A stretch of DNA of 14,946 nucleotides from Thermoplasmata archaeon (GTDB taxonomy: Archaea > Thermoplasmatota > Thermoplasmata > Thermoplasmatales > Thermoplasmataceae), in NCBI GenBank assembly GCA_021826835.1, contig JAKAYH010000017.1, forward strand, positions 1-14,946, written 5' to 3'. Under the pieces are notes generated by a model. It had not been told where the DNA came from and made no database searches. It worked only from the letters and a program-made list of their open reading frames with translations. The position numbers and the translations under genes are program-made. Shown here piece after piece: positions 7,041 through 14,801 of the stretch. The stretch's first letter is position 1. Each line of letters opens with the position of its first letter.

Positions 7041-7075
7041 TAAACCCGAATTCCCCCCCCCCCGATATAAATATT
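7041..7075 (-). promoter_or_regulatory. Promoter of the secreted 268-aa gene with an 11-G tract in the spacer
   Basis: Reading the minus strand, AATATTTATATC (7075-7064) supplies a TATA-like TTTATAT centred about 28 bp before the ATG at 7040, so transcription should begin at or next to the ATG. Between box and start lies a run of 11 G (complement of C at 7053-7063). Such a homopolymer can gain or lose bases by slippage, which would change the spacing of TATA box and start site. Confidence 0.55.
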
Positions 7076-7167
7076 GCGTGACACATAATAACATAGAGAA
7101 ATACGACCCACTGAGAAAGCTCGAAAAGTATGAGTTATGGTTACACTAAATCAAAGATGAGAAAATG

Positions 7168-7189
7168 TGTTCCAAATTCTGGTGGAACA
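7168..7189 (-). terminator. Hairpin beyond the DUF1611 gene, possible terminator
   Basis: A perfect 7-bp inverted repeat, TGTTCCA (7168-7174) and TGGAACA (7183-7189), with an 8-nt loop. It lies about 60 nt past the stop of the DUF1611 gene, and on that strand CATTTTCTC follows it. It could end that transcript or be a binding site upstream of the 268-aa gene. Nothing else is seen between 7076 and 7248. Confidence 0.35.
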
Positions 7190-7248
7190 GCAGATCAAAT
7201 CGTAACATTAAAGCAATAAGAACAAGAATAAATCGAAGTGAGTATCTA

Positions 7249-8286
7249 TTATACTTGAGATGATTTTAGAATCAGGTCAACTATTCCAGATAGATCTCCG
7301 AGAGGATCGAAAGCGTATATTCCTGTTTCATGGGATATATTTTTGAGTACTTCTGGTATTTCATTTTCCTTAATCCCTTCCCTGTTCAGTGAAATCCCTA
7401 TGACTTTCCGATCTGAAAGCAGTTCCAGTACTCTGATATATTTCTCCAGTGGAGGAATTCTAATCCCATCAAAGCCGTCATAATCCAATCTTCCGGGTGC
7501 ATGCTGGAGTATGATAGCGTCGGGTTTGGCTGCCCCAATGATCTCAAAACTTCCAGGGTAAGCAGGATGCAGTACGGAACCCTGACCTTCTATGAACATG
7601 AACTCCGGCTTTTCATCTTCCCATGCTTTGACCACTTCATATTCAATGCCACCAGCCACGAAATCATTTATCATGGAGTCGATGACTGCAGTATATTGAA
7701 ATCCCTGCATCCATGCTGTCTGACCAGTGCCAATCATAATGGATTTTTTCCCCTTAGAATTCATTTCTCTGTTCAGGTAAACAGCAGTTGTTCTTTTTCC
7801 TATTGCACTATCCGTTCCGAGAACAGCAATTTTGAACGATTTTACATTGAATACCTTTCCTGTGAAAAATGGCTTGAAGTTCATGAACATCTTTCTTACA
7901 TCCACGATTTCGGTTCCATGCTTATTAGCCAATTTAGAGAACTCAGGATCATCAGAAATAAATTCATGTAGACCGCTTACTACCTTCCATCCATATCCAA
8001 TGGCTTTCCTAATGAACGGTCTGAAATTTTCAGGTAGAAAACCTCCATCTGTCGCAACTCCGACTATTGCTGTATTACATCCGAGGTCTTTGGCCTCTTC
8101 CATAGAGCTAACTATTCTTACCGACTTATTTGCCTTCGGAACTATACTGGAAATATCCTGACCAACCTTTGTTGAATCAAGTGCAGCAATAACGTTGAAT
8201 CTTGTGGTATACCTGATTAATCCGTTTGCAGTTTTTCCATATGTTGTTCCAAGAAATCCTTCACAAAGAACTACCGCGTTGTCCAA
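7249..8286 (-). CDS. DUF1611 / DgcN-family P-loop protein (D-glutamate N-acetyltransferase-like)
   Basis: 345 aa. The N-terminal half (VVLCEGFLGTTYGKTANGLIRY, then FNVIAALDST, GVATDGG) is the Rossmann-like DUF1611 N-domain; the C-terminal half is a P-loop domain with GTDSAIGKRT at 157-166, GTGQTAWMQG at 187-196 and FIEGQGSVLHPAYPG at 231-245. Characterised members (DgcN) N-acetylate D-glutamate in a D-glutamate catabolic route, usually beside the epimerase DgcA; here the neighbour is a PLP enzyme instead. The start is a TTG at 8286, overlapping the end of the PLP gene by 16 bp. A strong GAGGGG site (8296-8291) a few bases upstream and the family's N-terminal block beginning right there support it. 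The overlap implies translational coupling. The family is secure; the substrate in this organism is not. Confidence 0.85.
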   Translation of the reverse strand: MDNAVVLCEGFLGTTYGKTANGLIRYTTRFNVIAALDSTKVGQDISSIVPKANKSVRIVSSMEEAKDLGCNTAIVGVATDGGFLPENFRPFIRKAIGYGWKVVSGLHEFISDDPEFSKLANKHGTEIVDVRKMFMNFKPFFTGKVFNVKSFKIAVLGTDSAIGKRTTAVYLNREMNSKGKKSIMIGTGQTAWMQGFQYTAVIDSMINDFVAGGIEYEVVKAWEDEKPEFMFIEGQGSVLHPAYPGSFEIIGAAKPDAIILQHAPGRLDYDGFDGIRIPPLEKYIRVLELLSDRKVIGISLNREGIKENEIPEVLKNISHETGIYAFDPLGDLSGIVDLILKSSQV

Positions 8287-9239
8287 AGGTCCCCTCTTCC
8301 GGTGAGAACAACGACGACATCGTGTTCCTGTGTTTTTCTTGATAAGATATGGCTTGCTGCGGCCATTGCGGAAGATGATGCTGGCATAACCTGAATGTAT
8401 TCCAGCTTCTCAATAATTCTTGAAAACCTTAGCATATCTTCATCTGTTACAGCCTGAGCAATTCCGTGCGACTCTATTATGGCATTAAGGGCTTTCTGAC
8501 CGTCTGTTGGCCTATATGAAACAAGGGGCTCATTCACATGGGTCTCAGTAATTACACTTGGTTCCAAGTTCTGGATTCTCCTAAGGCCTCTTCTCCATGA
8601 ATAAACAACAGGATTTCCAAGAGAAGTGCTGGAAGCAATAAGTTTTGGAAGATTTGAGATCATTCCCTTCCTGTAAAGCTTCCTGAATCCAGAATATATA
8701 CCTGATAGAGTGGTTCCATTTCCCACTGGAACCGCAAGATATGAAGGACAGTGCCCCAACTGATTGTAGATTTCATATGCAATATTCTCATACCCCATGA
8801 TATCTACAGCTGAATTTGGAGAACCTGGACTGCAATCATACCAGTTTTCATCTCTTGTCTTATCTTTCATATAATCGAGAAGCTCTTCATACTTCAGATT
8901 TAATTCCATTACAGTAGCCCCATTCTCATATATTTCCTGGTTTCTTGTACCAGAATAATAAGAAGGTGTGGCTATAACGGATTTTACACCCTCAAGTGCA
9001 GCATAGTATGAAACCGAGGCTCCATAATTACCACATGTTGCCACGGCAACGGTATCAAATCCTTGTTCCTTGGCCCTCTTAATATGTAATCTCGATATCC
9101 TGTCCTTCTGAGTTCCGGTTATACTCGCTCCCTCAAATTTAAAAAAAACCTTTTTCAGTTCTAGATATTTCTCAATGTTTCTAGCCCTAAAAAAGGGAGT
9201 CATACCCGGAGGTTTTTCTTCTTCTAAAACCTGCTCCAT
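8271..9239 (-). CDS. Threonine synthase-like fold-type II PLP enzyme
   Basis: 322 aa from the ATG at 9239; TTG 9254 and GTG 9251 are in-frame alternatives, but GGTGA at 9252-9248 would then serve as the ribosome binding site for 9239, and a TATA-like TTTAAGTA (9294-9287) predicts a start of transcription near 9264. Motifs (ATG numbering): EGASITGTQKDR with the PLP Schiff-base lysine at 45, TCGNYGAS at 68-75 (cofactor and substrate loop), PVGNGTTLSG at 171-180 (PLP phosphate loop) and VLTGRGD at 311-317. This places it in the threonine synthase, threonine dehydratase and cysteine synthase superfamily, closest by motif to ThrC, but it is shorter than usual threonine synthases and lacks their N-terminal extension. 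It could be a threonine synthase, or a dehydratase or racemase acting with the coupled DUF1611 protein. The substrate is unknown. Confidence 0.85.
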   Translation of the reverse strand: MEQVLEEEKPPGMTPFFRARNIEKYLELKKVFFKFEGASITGTQKDRISRLHIKRAKEQGFDTVAVATCGNYGASVSYYAALEGVKSVIATPSYYSGTRNQEIYENGATVMELNLKYEELLDYMKDKTRDENWYDCSPGSPNSAVDIMGYENIAYEIYNQLGHCPSYLAVPVGNGTTLSGIYSGFRKLYRKGMISNLPKLIASSTSLGNPVVYSWRRGLRRIQNLEPSVITETHVNEPLVSYRPTDGQKALNAIIESHGIAQAVTDEDMLRFSRIIEKLEYIQVMPASSSAMAAASHILSRKTQEHDVVVVLTGRGDLWTTR

Positions 9240-9247
9240 TAATTCAT

Positions 9248-9297
9248 TCACCAAGTCTTGCGACTAAATACCTAAGCAATCAATTGTACTTAAATAT
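9248..9297 (-). promoter_or_regulatory. Promoter and ribosome binding site of the PLP enzyme / DUF1611 operon
   Basis: On the minus strand ATATTTAAGTA (9297-9287) acts as a likely TATA box, with a start expected near 9264; GGTGA (9252-9248) follows in the short leader, 8 nt before the ATG at 9239. Assigned by eye from position and similarity to archaeal consensus. Confidence 0.4.
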
Positions 9298-9623
9298 TTT
9301 TAATATCTTTTATACTTAATATTAATTGGCGGCTTTGTGAAACCCATAAGAAATAAAATTTCATATATTACTATAAATAAGAAAACATATTTAATATTAT
9401 ATATTCATATTCACATACTAAAGTATAAAAGCGCCTATGCTTACTGCTAAGGTTAAAATTCACTTAGATAAACTCCATTTTTTAAAAGGTCTGTGCCAAG
9501 GAATTGTTAAAGGGCTCAGCTTCTTTTAAAAAAAGGACACAATTTTTCCTTTAATTTTCGGGGTTTACGTTAAGATAAAATTAAAAAGTTATTGAAAATA
9601 ATAATATAATTATAATTTATATG
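9298..9623. other. AT-rich intergenic stretch with a long imperfect hairpin
   Basis: No protein gene I can support. The strongest structure is an imperfect inverted repeat from 9478 to 9533: outer arms TTTTTTAAAAG and CTTTTAAAAAA pair over 11 bp, then CTG with CAG and GCC with GGC, enclosing a loop of about 15 nt. On the plus strand a TATA-like AGTATAAAAG lies at 9422-9431, just before a 30-codon ORF (9437-9529) that runs into the hairpin. A second, smaller repeat (AAAGGA 9532-9537, TCCTTT 9547-9552) overlaps the right arm and would compete with it. This may be a small RNA, a 3' end for the deacylase message or the relic of a short mobile element. Confidence 0.4.
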
Positions 9624-10427
9624 TTATAATATAATGTTCTCAAATCCTTCTCTTTCACTGATCTCCTTTACAAGGTTCAATACAGATGCTTTCGACCCCT
9701 TTTTATCAATTATAAAGCCTTTCATCGCAGGTGTTTTGATAATCACTTCCTGAAGCATATCCATTGTCAGTTCATTGTGTCGGTGCTTGGAAATAATATG
9801 TCCAACGTTTACATTGTTTTGAAGCACATAATTAGTTATCTTCGGTGTATAATGGCCACCTCCAATACCAATGTAATTTGGATAACTATTTTCTTCGGTT
9901 TCCATAACTGCAGTGGATAATGCGTGTAGAGCCTCTGGATCAGACCAGTCCCGTGAAGTCGTACCTATTTCTGCAAAAAAGGAGGGGATATCCGTTAGCG
10001 GACCATGATGAGTTGCTTCCAATGTAATCATAAACCTGTCTCCCTTGTATTTATCTTTGACAAGTCGCAAAGCAGAGGTCATCATTCCTGGAGATGACAT
10101 AGAAAATGAACCTACTTTCCCACCAAGATCTGCAGTGCTGAAGTTTCCCATGGGATGTACTGTTAAGGAACTGATTTCCTTTACAGAGGAATGCTTTGAG
10201 AGAAATATGATATTGTCTATTTGGAATTTATCTTTGAAGATTCTTTCTGGATAATTTTCAAAAAGCAATGAGTTATCTAAAATGTCCAAAGCAATATCCC
10301 CATTCATAAGGATACCTTCCTTTTCCACCCATGTAAATTCATTTGTCATATATTCATAAATAGCTGAGCCTGCTGGGTCTGTCCTGCTTGCGATGAAAAG
10401 TTTTCTAATAGTTATGGGTTTTTGCAT
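9624..10427 (-). CDS. dtdA: D-aminoacyl-tRNA deacylase, archaeal/GEK1 type
   Basis: Hydrolyses D-amino acids wrongly attached to tRNA, protecting translation from D-tyrosine, D-aspartate and others. 267 aa from the ATG at 10427. Family blocks: FIASRTDPAGSAIYEYM (11-27), FLSKHSS (75-81), HPMGNF (91-96), LEATHHGP (136-143), GIGGGHYTP (187-195) and ISKHRH (212-217), in the order found in the DtdA proteins of archaea and plants; length is usual for the family. An upstream in-frame TTG at 10460 was rejected because it lies at a TATA-like element (TTGTATATC) centred 28 bp before the ATG, so the message should be leaderless and begin at 10427. Divergent from valS, with which it shares a 167-bp promoter region, so two tRNA quality-control functions (this and ValRS editing) are neighbours. 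Confidence 0.95.
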   Translation of the reverse strand: MQKPITIRKLFIASRTDPAGSAIYEYMTNEFTWVEKEGILMNGDIALDILDNSLLFENYPERIFKDKFQIDNIIFLSKHSSVKEISSLTVHPMGNFSTADLGGKVGSFSMSSPGMMTSALRLVKDKYKGDRFMITLEATHHGPLTDIPSFFAEIGTTSRDWSDPEALHALSTAVMETEENSYPNYIGIGGGHYTPKITNYVLQNNVNVGHIISKHRHNELTMDMLQEVIIKTPAMKGFIIDKKGSKASVLNLVKEISEREGFENIIL

Positions 10428-10594
10428 GTCCTGACTATGATTGGATCGTTTGATATACAATTTATTTTAATTTGCGCCCCACTTTGATTCTCTGGGGCTC
10501 TGTTTTGATAGATAGCGATTAGCCGTTGCGAATTTATGCTGTTCCAAAGCATTCTCATAGAAAAGCTTTTTAGAATACATTAAATCGATGTGAA
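10428..10594. promoter_or_regulatory. Divergent promoter region of dtdA and valS
   Basis: Toward dtdA, TTGTATATC (about 10460-10452) is a TATA box for a leaderless start at 10427. Toward valS, TTTTTAGA (10567-10574) is centred 24-25 bp before the ATG at 10595, again leaderless. Between them is a GC-rich palindrome, GCCCCA (10476-10481), 11-nt gap, TGGGGC (10493-10498), standing out from the AT-rich surroundings about 20 bp upstream of the dtdA TATA box, a possible regulator site. Confidence 0.5.
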
Positions 10595-12949
10595 ATGGAT
10601 CTAGATCTAAAGGCCATTGAATCAAAATGGCTGGATAAATGGAAAAATTCACCTCCACAAAATGTCAAGAGTGATAGAGCGTTTCTTATAGATACTCCTC
10701 CTCCCACAGTCTCCGGATTACCACATATAGGTCATGCATTCTCATACCCCGTGCAGGATATGATTGCCAGATACAGACGAATGAGAGGCGATTTTGTCTT
10801 TTATCCATGGGGATTTGATAATAATGGACTGGCCACTGAGAGATATGCAGAGAAGGAAAGAGGCTTTAAAGTATCAAATTTATCGAAGGATGAAGTTATA
10901 AGAATTTGCAATGAAGTATCAAACGAAACCATCAGCAAGATGCTTCAGGTGTATGAAAAATTTGGTCTGAGCGCCGACTTTATGAATTATCTCACTACTT
11001 ATTCCGAAGATTCCTGGGTACTTTCACAAAGGATGTTTCTTGATCTTGCAAGATCTGGAAAAGCCTATAGATCGGAATCACTGACTATCAGATGTCCTGC
11101 ATGTAAAACTGCGATTTCTCAAATTGAAATGAAAGATGAGAATCTTAAATCAGAGTATTTTTTTCTTGATTTCAAAGGAGTTGAAGGAGGATACTTAAGA
11201 ATAGCAACTACAAGACCGGAGTTAATTGGTGCATGCGTTGCGGTGTGTGTAAACCCTTCAGATGAAAGATTTGCAGGTATGGTTGGAAAAGAATTTATTG
11301 TTCCAATATACGGCCATACTGTGAAATTAATCACTGACGAATCAGTTCTACCAGAAAAGGGAACCGGGGCCGAAATGGTATGTACCTTTGGGGACCAGAA
11401 TGATTATGAAATCTGGAAGAAAAATAATTTGGAAAGCAGGATAATTATAAATGAAAATGGGCGTGTTAACGACGGAAAGTTGTTTGCAAACAAGAGTATT
11501 CAGGAGGCTCGTTCTATCATTGTTCAATATCTGGAAAAGGAACATTTGATTATGGACAGGAAGAAGATTGAACATTCCGTGAATACTCATGAGAGATGCG
11601 GAACACCCCTTGAACTTGGTATAAGCAAGCAGTGGTTTATTGCGTGCATGAATCTTAAGGAAGAATTACTAGCACAAGGGGAGAAGATAAAATGGCACCC
11701 TGAATTCATGAAAGTAAGATATGATAATTGGGTTAGAGGCCTCAAATGGGATTGGTGCATATCAAGGCAGAGACCGTATGGAATCCCAATTCCTGTTTTT
11801 TATTGCACCTCGTGTGATGAAATGTTTTTCCCCTCTGACAAAGACTTACCGGTGAACCCTTCCCAAAAAGCACCAAATTGTCCCAAATGCGGGTCTTCAA
11901 AAGTTACTGCAGATGGTGATGTTATGGATACTTGGGCAACTTCATCTCTTACCCCTTCATTGTACCTGGAGAAGGCAGGGTTAGGTTCGAAATACAACGT
12001 TATGACTGCCAGATTCCAGGGGCATGATATCATTTCTACATGGGCTTTTACCACAATACTTAGATCGTATCTTCACTGGAACCGTATTCCATGGGAACAC
12101 ATTTTCATTTCAGGAAACGTTCTGGATGCTCAGGGTGCTAAAATGAGCAAAAGCAAGGGCAATACCTCTTATCCAGAGGAAATAATCGACCAATATGGTG
12201 CAGATTCCATGAGATTCTGGGCTTCTGCATATTCAATGGGTGAAGATGCCAAGCTTAGAGAACAGGAACTTACGAGGGGTCGAAGAACTGTTATTAAAAT
12301 GTTTAATGCGACAAAGCTGGTTTCCTCTTTTACCAATGATGAAACCTCAAAGAAACTCCCCACAATGAAACATAATATGTGGATTGTACAAAAGATGAAT
12401 CAGACCATAGTGAAGGTCAGCACACTTATGGATGAGTTTGAGCTGGCAAAGGCCAGACTTGAACTTGACAAATTCTTCTGGGAGATATTTTGCGATGATT
12501 ATCTGGAAATATGCAAGGCAGTTTTTAGTTCCTCAGATTTTGACATAGAACAACGAGCTGAAACCACAGGTGTGTCTAGAATGGTAATGGAAAATATTCT
12601 TATGATGTATGCTCCATTTATGCCGTTTATAACTGAGGAATGTTATGAGATTATAGGATCAAAGGAAAGCATTCATAATAAGACATGGCCAATTGGTATA
12701 AATTTGCAATATGAAGGGGTTTTTGAGCAATCAATAGAGATAATCCACATGATAAGAGCACTAAAGAGCAATCTGAAAACAAGTGGTCTTACCCTAAGAT
12801 CTGCCAGAGTTGGAAGTTCTATTCCAGTTCAAAAGGATGAGTTACAGATTATTAAGGCTGTTTCAAGACTTAATGCCATAGAGACAAAACATGAAGAAAA
12901 ATTAACTGTTGAGGCAATAGAGAGCACTTCAGATAAAGAGAAATCATGA
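10595..12949 (+). CDS. valS: Valyl-tRNA synthetase
   Basis: Charges tRNA-Val with valine and edits mischarged threonine. 784 aa, close to the compact archaeal form and shorter than bacterial enzymes of ~880-950 aa, since it lacks their long C-terminal coiled coil. Class I signatures: PHIGH at 43-47 and KMSKS at 516-520. The N-terminus (ESKWLDKWK, then DTPPPTVSGLPHIGHA) and FYPWGFDNNGLATE are ValRS-type. The editing domain (about 190-330) contains TTRPELIGACVAVCVNP and GTGAEMVCTFGDQNDYE. A zinc knuckle is formed by C404-x2-C407 and C429-x2-C432, with an additional CPAC at 167-170. The segment WDWCISRQRPYGIPIP and the helical anticodon-binding domain (about 590-740) follow. The ATG at 10595 is preceded by a TATA box at leaderless distance. 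Confidence 0.97.
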   Translation: MDLDLKAIESKWLDKWKNSPPQNVKSDRAFLIDTPPPTVSGLPHIGHAFSYPVQDMIARYRRMRGDFVFYPWGFDNNGLATERYAEKERGFKVSNLSKDEVIRICNEVSNETISKMLQVYEKFGLSADFMNYLTTYSEDSWVLSQRMFLDLARSGKAYRSESLTIRCPACKTAISQIEMKDENLKSEYFFLDFKGVEGGYLRIATTRPELIGACVAVCVNPSDERFAGMVGKEFIVPIYGHTVKLITDESVLPEKGTGAEMVCTFGDQNDYEIWKKNNLESRIIINENGRVNDGKLFANKSIQEARSIIVQYLEKEHLIMDRKKIEHSVNTHERCGTPLELGISKQWFIACMNLKEELLAQGEKIKWHPEFMKVRYDNWVRGLKWDWCISRQRPYGIPIPVFYCTSCDEMFFPSDKDLPVNPSQKAPNCPKCGSSKVTADGDVMDTWATSSLTPSLYLEKAGLGSKYNVMTARFQGHDIISTWAFTTILRSYLHWNRIPWEHIFISGNVLDAQGAKMSKSKGNTSYPEEIIDQYGADSMRFWASAYSMGEDAKLREQELTRGRRTVIKMFNATKLVSSFTNDETSKKLPTMKHNMWIVQKMNQTIVKVSTLMDEFELAKARLELDKFFWEIFCDDYLEICKAVFSSSDFDIEQRAETTGVSRMVMENILMMYAPFMPFITEECYEIIGSKESIHNKTWPIGINLQYEGVFEQSIEIIHMIRALKSNLKTSGLTLRSARVGSSIPVQKDELQIIKAVSRLNAIETKHEEKLTVEAIESTSDKEKS

Positions 12950-13153
12950 TTTATGAATTTGAATAAGCATATTATTGATATGATTATTCTGAGAAGAGGC
13001 TTTATACAAGCTTTTTTGGCCATGATATGGTGTCTATAGGCATGCATTTGACCCCGTCTACAATAGCTTAAATATAAATACTCGATTAAGGGGCAGGAAA
13101 ACTACAAGGAGAATCTAAGATTATTCTGTGTTTTAACCAAAAAGAGTGTTTAA
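12950..13153 (+). promoter_or_regulatory. Intergenic region and leader of the DEAD-box helicase gene
   Basis: A T6 run near 13013-13018 may help end valS transcription. TTAAATATAAATA (13068-13080) is a good TATA box, placing the transcription start near 13102 and giving a leader of about 50 nt, unusually long for this window. AAGGAG (13106-13111) is a strong ribosome binding site, yet it lies 42 nt before the ATG at 13154 with no usable start codon at normal spacing, so it may pair within the leader or regulate access to the ATG. A TAA directly abuts the ATG. Confidence 0.45.
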
Positions 13154-14443
13154 ATGACAAAATTCGATGCGTTCGATCTAAGAAGCGAACTTCTGGACGC
13201 ACTCAGTGAAATGAATTTCATAGAGCCTACAGAGGTTCAGGAAAAGGCAATACCCCTCGCCCTTGAAGGCAGGGATTTGATTGTCAGATCCAAGACAGGT
13301 ACGGGGAAAACTGGAGCGTTTTTAATACCAATATTACAAAATGCAACCAGTGAAAAGGGAATACAATCAATTATAGTTGTTCCAACAAGAGAACTTGCCA
13401 TGCAGGTTTTAAAGGTGGCTGAACAGATGTCCAGGCATCTCAATACGAAACCCGTTGTTGTTTATGGTGGTGCGAGTATAGAGAATCAGATAAGAAACCT
13501 GAGAAAGGGTACATCAATGGTAATTGGTACCCCCGGCAGACTTATAGATTTAATGGAAAGAGGAGAGATCAATCTTTCAAAGATCAGATATCTTGTTCTG
13601 GACGAAGCGGATATTATGCTTGATCTGGGATTTATTGAAGATATTGAATTCATAATCTCCAAGGCTCCGGAAAAGAAGCAATCAATGCTATTTTCTGCAA
13701 CTGTTCCGGAAAGGATAGTTGGCCTTACAAAGAGATTTATGAAAAAGCCTGAATTCCTTAAAATAGGACAGGAAAAGGAAGTTACAGTTGACACCATTTT
13801 CCATATGTATACATTTTCAAATGGAGCTTCAAAGGTACCAGCACTTCTTGCTTACCTGAAGGAATATCAGCCTGGAAAATCCATAATATTTTCAGAAACA
13901 AAGAGAGGGACAGACGCCCTTTATAATATGCTTGTTTCACAGGGATATGAAGCTGTAGTTATACATGGCGATCTGACACAGGCCCAGAGAGAGAAATCAC
14001 TGATGGAATTCAGGAAAGGTGCTCAATTTCTTGTGGCAACAAATGTTGCAGCAAGAGGACTTGACATTGATGATGTCTCAGATATAATCAATTTTGATGC
14101 GCCATCTGAACCTGAGATCTATGTACACAGAGTGGGAAGATCAGCCAGAATGGGTAAGAGTGGAACAGCTTTAACAATAATTGACAGCGAAGAATTCGGG
14201 TCAATAAAGGATATCGAGAAAAAGCTCAGGATAAGAATGAGCAGAATAGAGCTGGATCAGGAGCCTTTTATTGATATGAAATTAAGCTTCTCCTATAACC
14301 GGAATGGAAGGAACAGCGGCGGAAGGTCTCAGGGATTTCGTGGAAGCAGATCCGGAGGCGGCAGAAGTGGCCCCCCAAGACAGGGAGACGGTCGATTCAG
14401 ATATCCAAGAAATGGAAGGCCGAGCAGAAACCGTGATTTTTAA
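13154..14443 (+). CDS. DEAD-box ATP-dependent RNA helicase
   Basis: Unwinds RNA duplexes and remodels ribonucleoproteins using ATP; archaeal members are linked to ribosome assembly and cold adaptation. 429 aa with the full motif set: Q motif glutamine near 29, motif I SKTGTGKT (46-53), Ia PTRELA (77-82), TPGR (126-129), II DEAD (150-153), III SAT (181-183), IV IIFSETK (244-250), V ATNVAARGLDI (295-305) and VI HRVGRSARMG (325-334). Residues 380-429 form a Gly/Arg/Ser/Asn-rich tail (GSRSGGGRSG and similar), an RGG-like RNA-binding extension that is probably disordered. An in-frame TAA immediately before the ATG fixes the start. The expression leader is described in the preceding entry. Family certain; specific RNA substrate unknown. 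Confidence 0.96.
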   Translation: MTKFDAFDLRSELLDALSEMNFIEPTEVQEKAIPLALEGRDLIVRSKTGTGKTGAFLIPILQNATSEKGIQSIIVVPTRELAMQVLKVAEQMSRHLNTKPVVVYGGASIENQIRNLRKGTSMVIGTPGRLIDLMERGEINLSKIRYLVLDEADIMLDLGFIEDIEFIISKAPEKKQSMLFSATVPERIVGLTKRFMKKPEFLKIGQEKEVTVDTIFHMYTFSNGASKVPALLAYLKEYQPGKSIIFSETKRGTDALYNMLVSQGYEAVVIHGDLTQAQREKSLMEFRKGAQFLVATNVAARGLDIDDVSDIINFDAPSEPEIYVHRVGRSARMGKSGTALTIIDSEEFGSIKDIEKKLRIRMSRIELDQEPFIDMKLSFSYNRNGRNSGGRSQGFRGSRSGGGRSGPPRQGDGRFRYPRNGRPSRNRDF

Positions 14444-14719
14444 AAATAAACCAACATATTTTGAATTCATGATAGGATAGGGTTATACGAATATTGCATT
14501 TTGATAGAATGCCATAAAAAGGCGTCATCCATGTGCAGAGGATCATTCTATATGAAAAGAATTGCGGACTCAAGGATTTGTTTTTTATGCAATAAATCTA
14601 AGTAGTTTCTCTTAACTGACAATCGGTAGATATCTCATATAGTAGTTAAATTGTGTCAATAGATATCTGATTCTGAAATATAGAACGGTTAAAAACTCCA
14701 TGTGCATTTAGAGCCTGAG
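14444..14719. other. Intergenic region with a tandem imperfect repeat carrying AGATATCT
   Basis: No RNA or protein gene found. Two imperfect direct repeats lie back to back: 14601-14640 and 14641-14674, each starting AGTAGTT and ending TAGATATCT-C/G-AT. The palindromic AGATATCT cores are 33 bp apart, about three helical turns, and stand about 50-90 bp upstream of a strong TATA box, the place expected for activator or repressor sites controlling the gene at 14802. Confidence 0.45.
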
Positions 14720-14727
14720 TATATAAA
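14720..14727 (+). promoter_or_regulatory. TATA box for the gene at 14802
   Basis: TATATAAA is the clearest TATA element in the window. The transcription start would be near 14750, leaving a leader of about 50 nt without a Shine-Dalgarno site. The leader holds ATTCAACAG twice (14778-14786, 14790-14798), 12 nt apart and directly before the ATG. Confidence 0.5.
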
Positions 14728-14801
14728 CCACTGATTCGAAAGTGAACATTTATTAGTATTCGTCTTTTTCAGGGCTGATTCAACAGTGTATTCAACAGCA
14801 A

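Noticed and set aside
7041..7094. Longer start (ATG 7094) for the secreted 268-aa protein, with the G tract translated as Gly residues
   Set aside because: The TATA-like box lies inside this extension and the signal peptide begins at ATG 7040; the extension would bury the signal peptide.
6958..7149. 63-codon plus-strand ORF across the 268-aa gene start
   Set aside because: It is mainly the antisense of the signal peptide region and has no features of its own.
9437..9529. 30-codon plus-strand ORF after a TATA-like AGTATAAAAG
   Set aside because: Very short, no family, and its second half is formed by the hairpin sequence; kept only as part of the structured intergenic region.
14728..14746. 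TTCGAATC within CACT/AGTG arms on the minus strand, like a tRNA T-arm
   Set aside because: No acceptor stem, D-arm or anticodon arm can be built around it on either strand.
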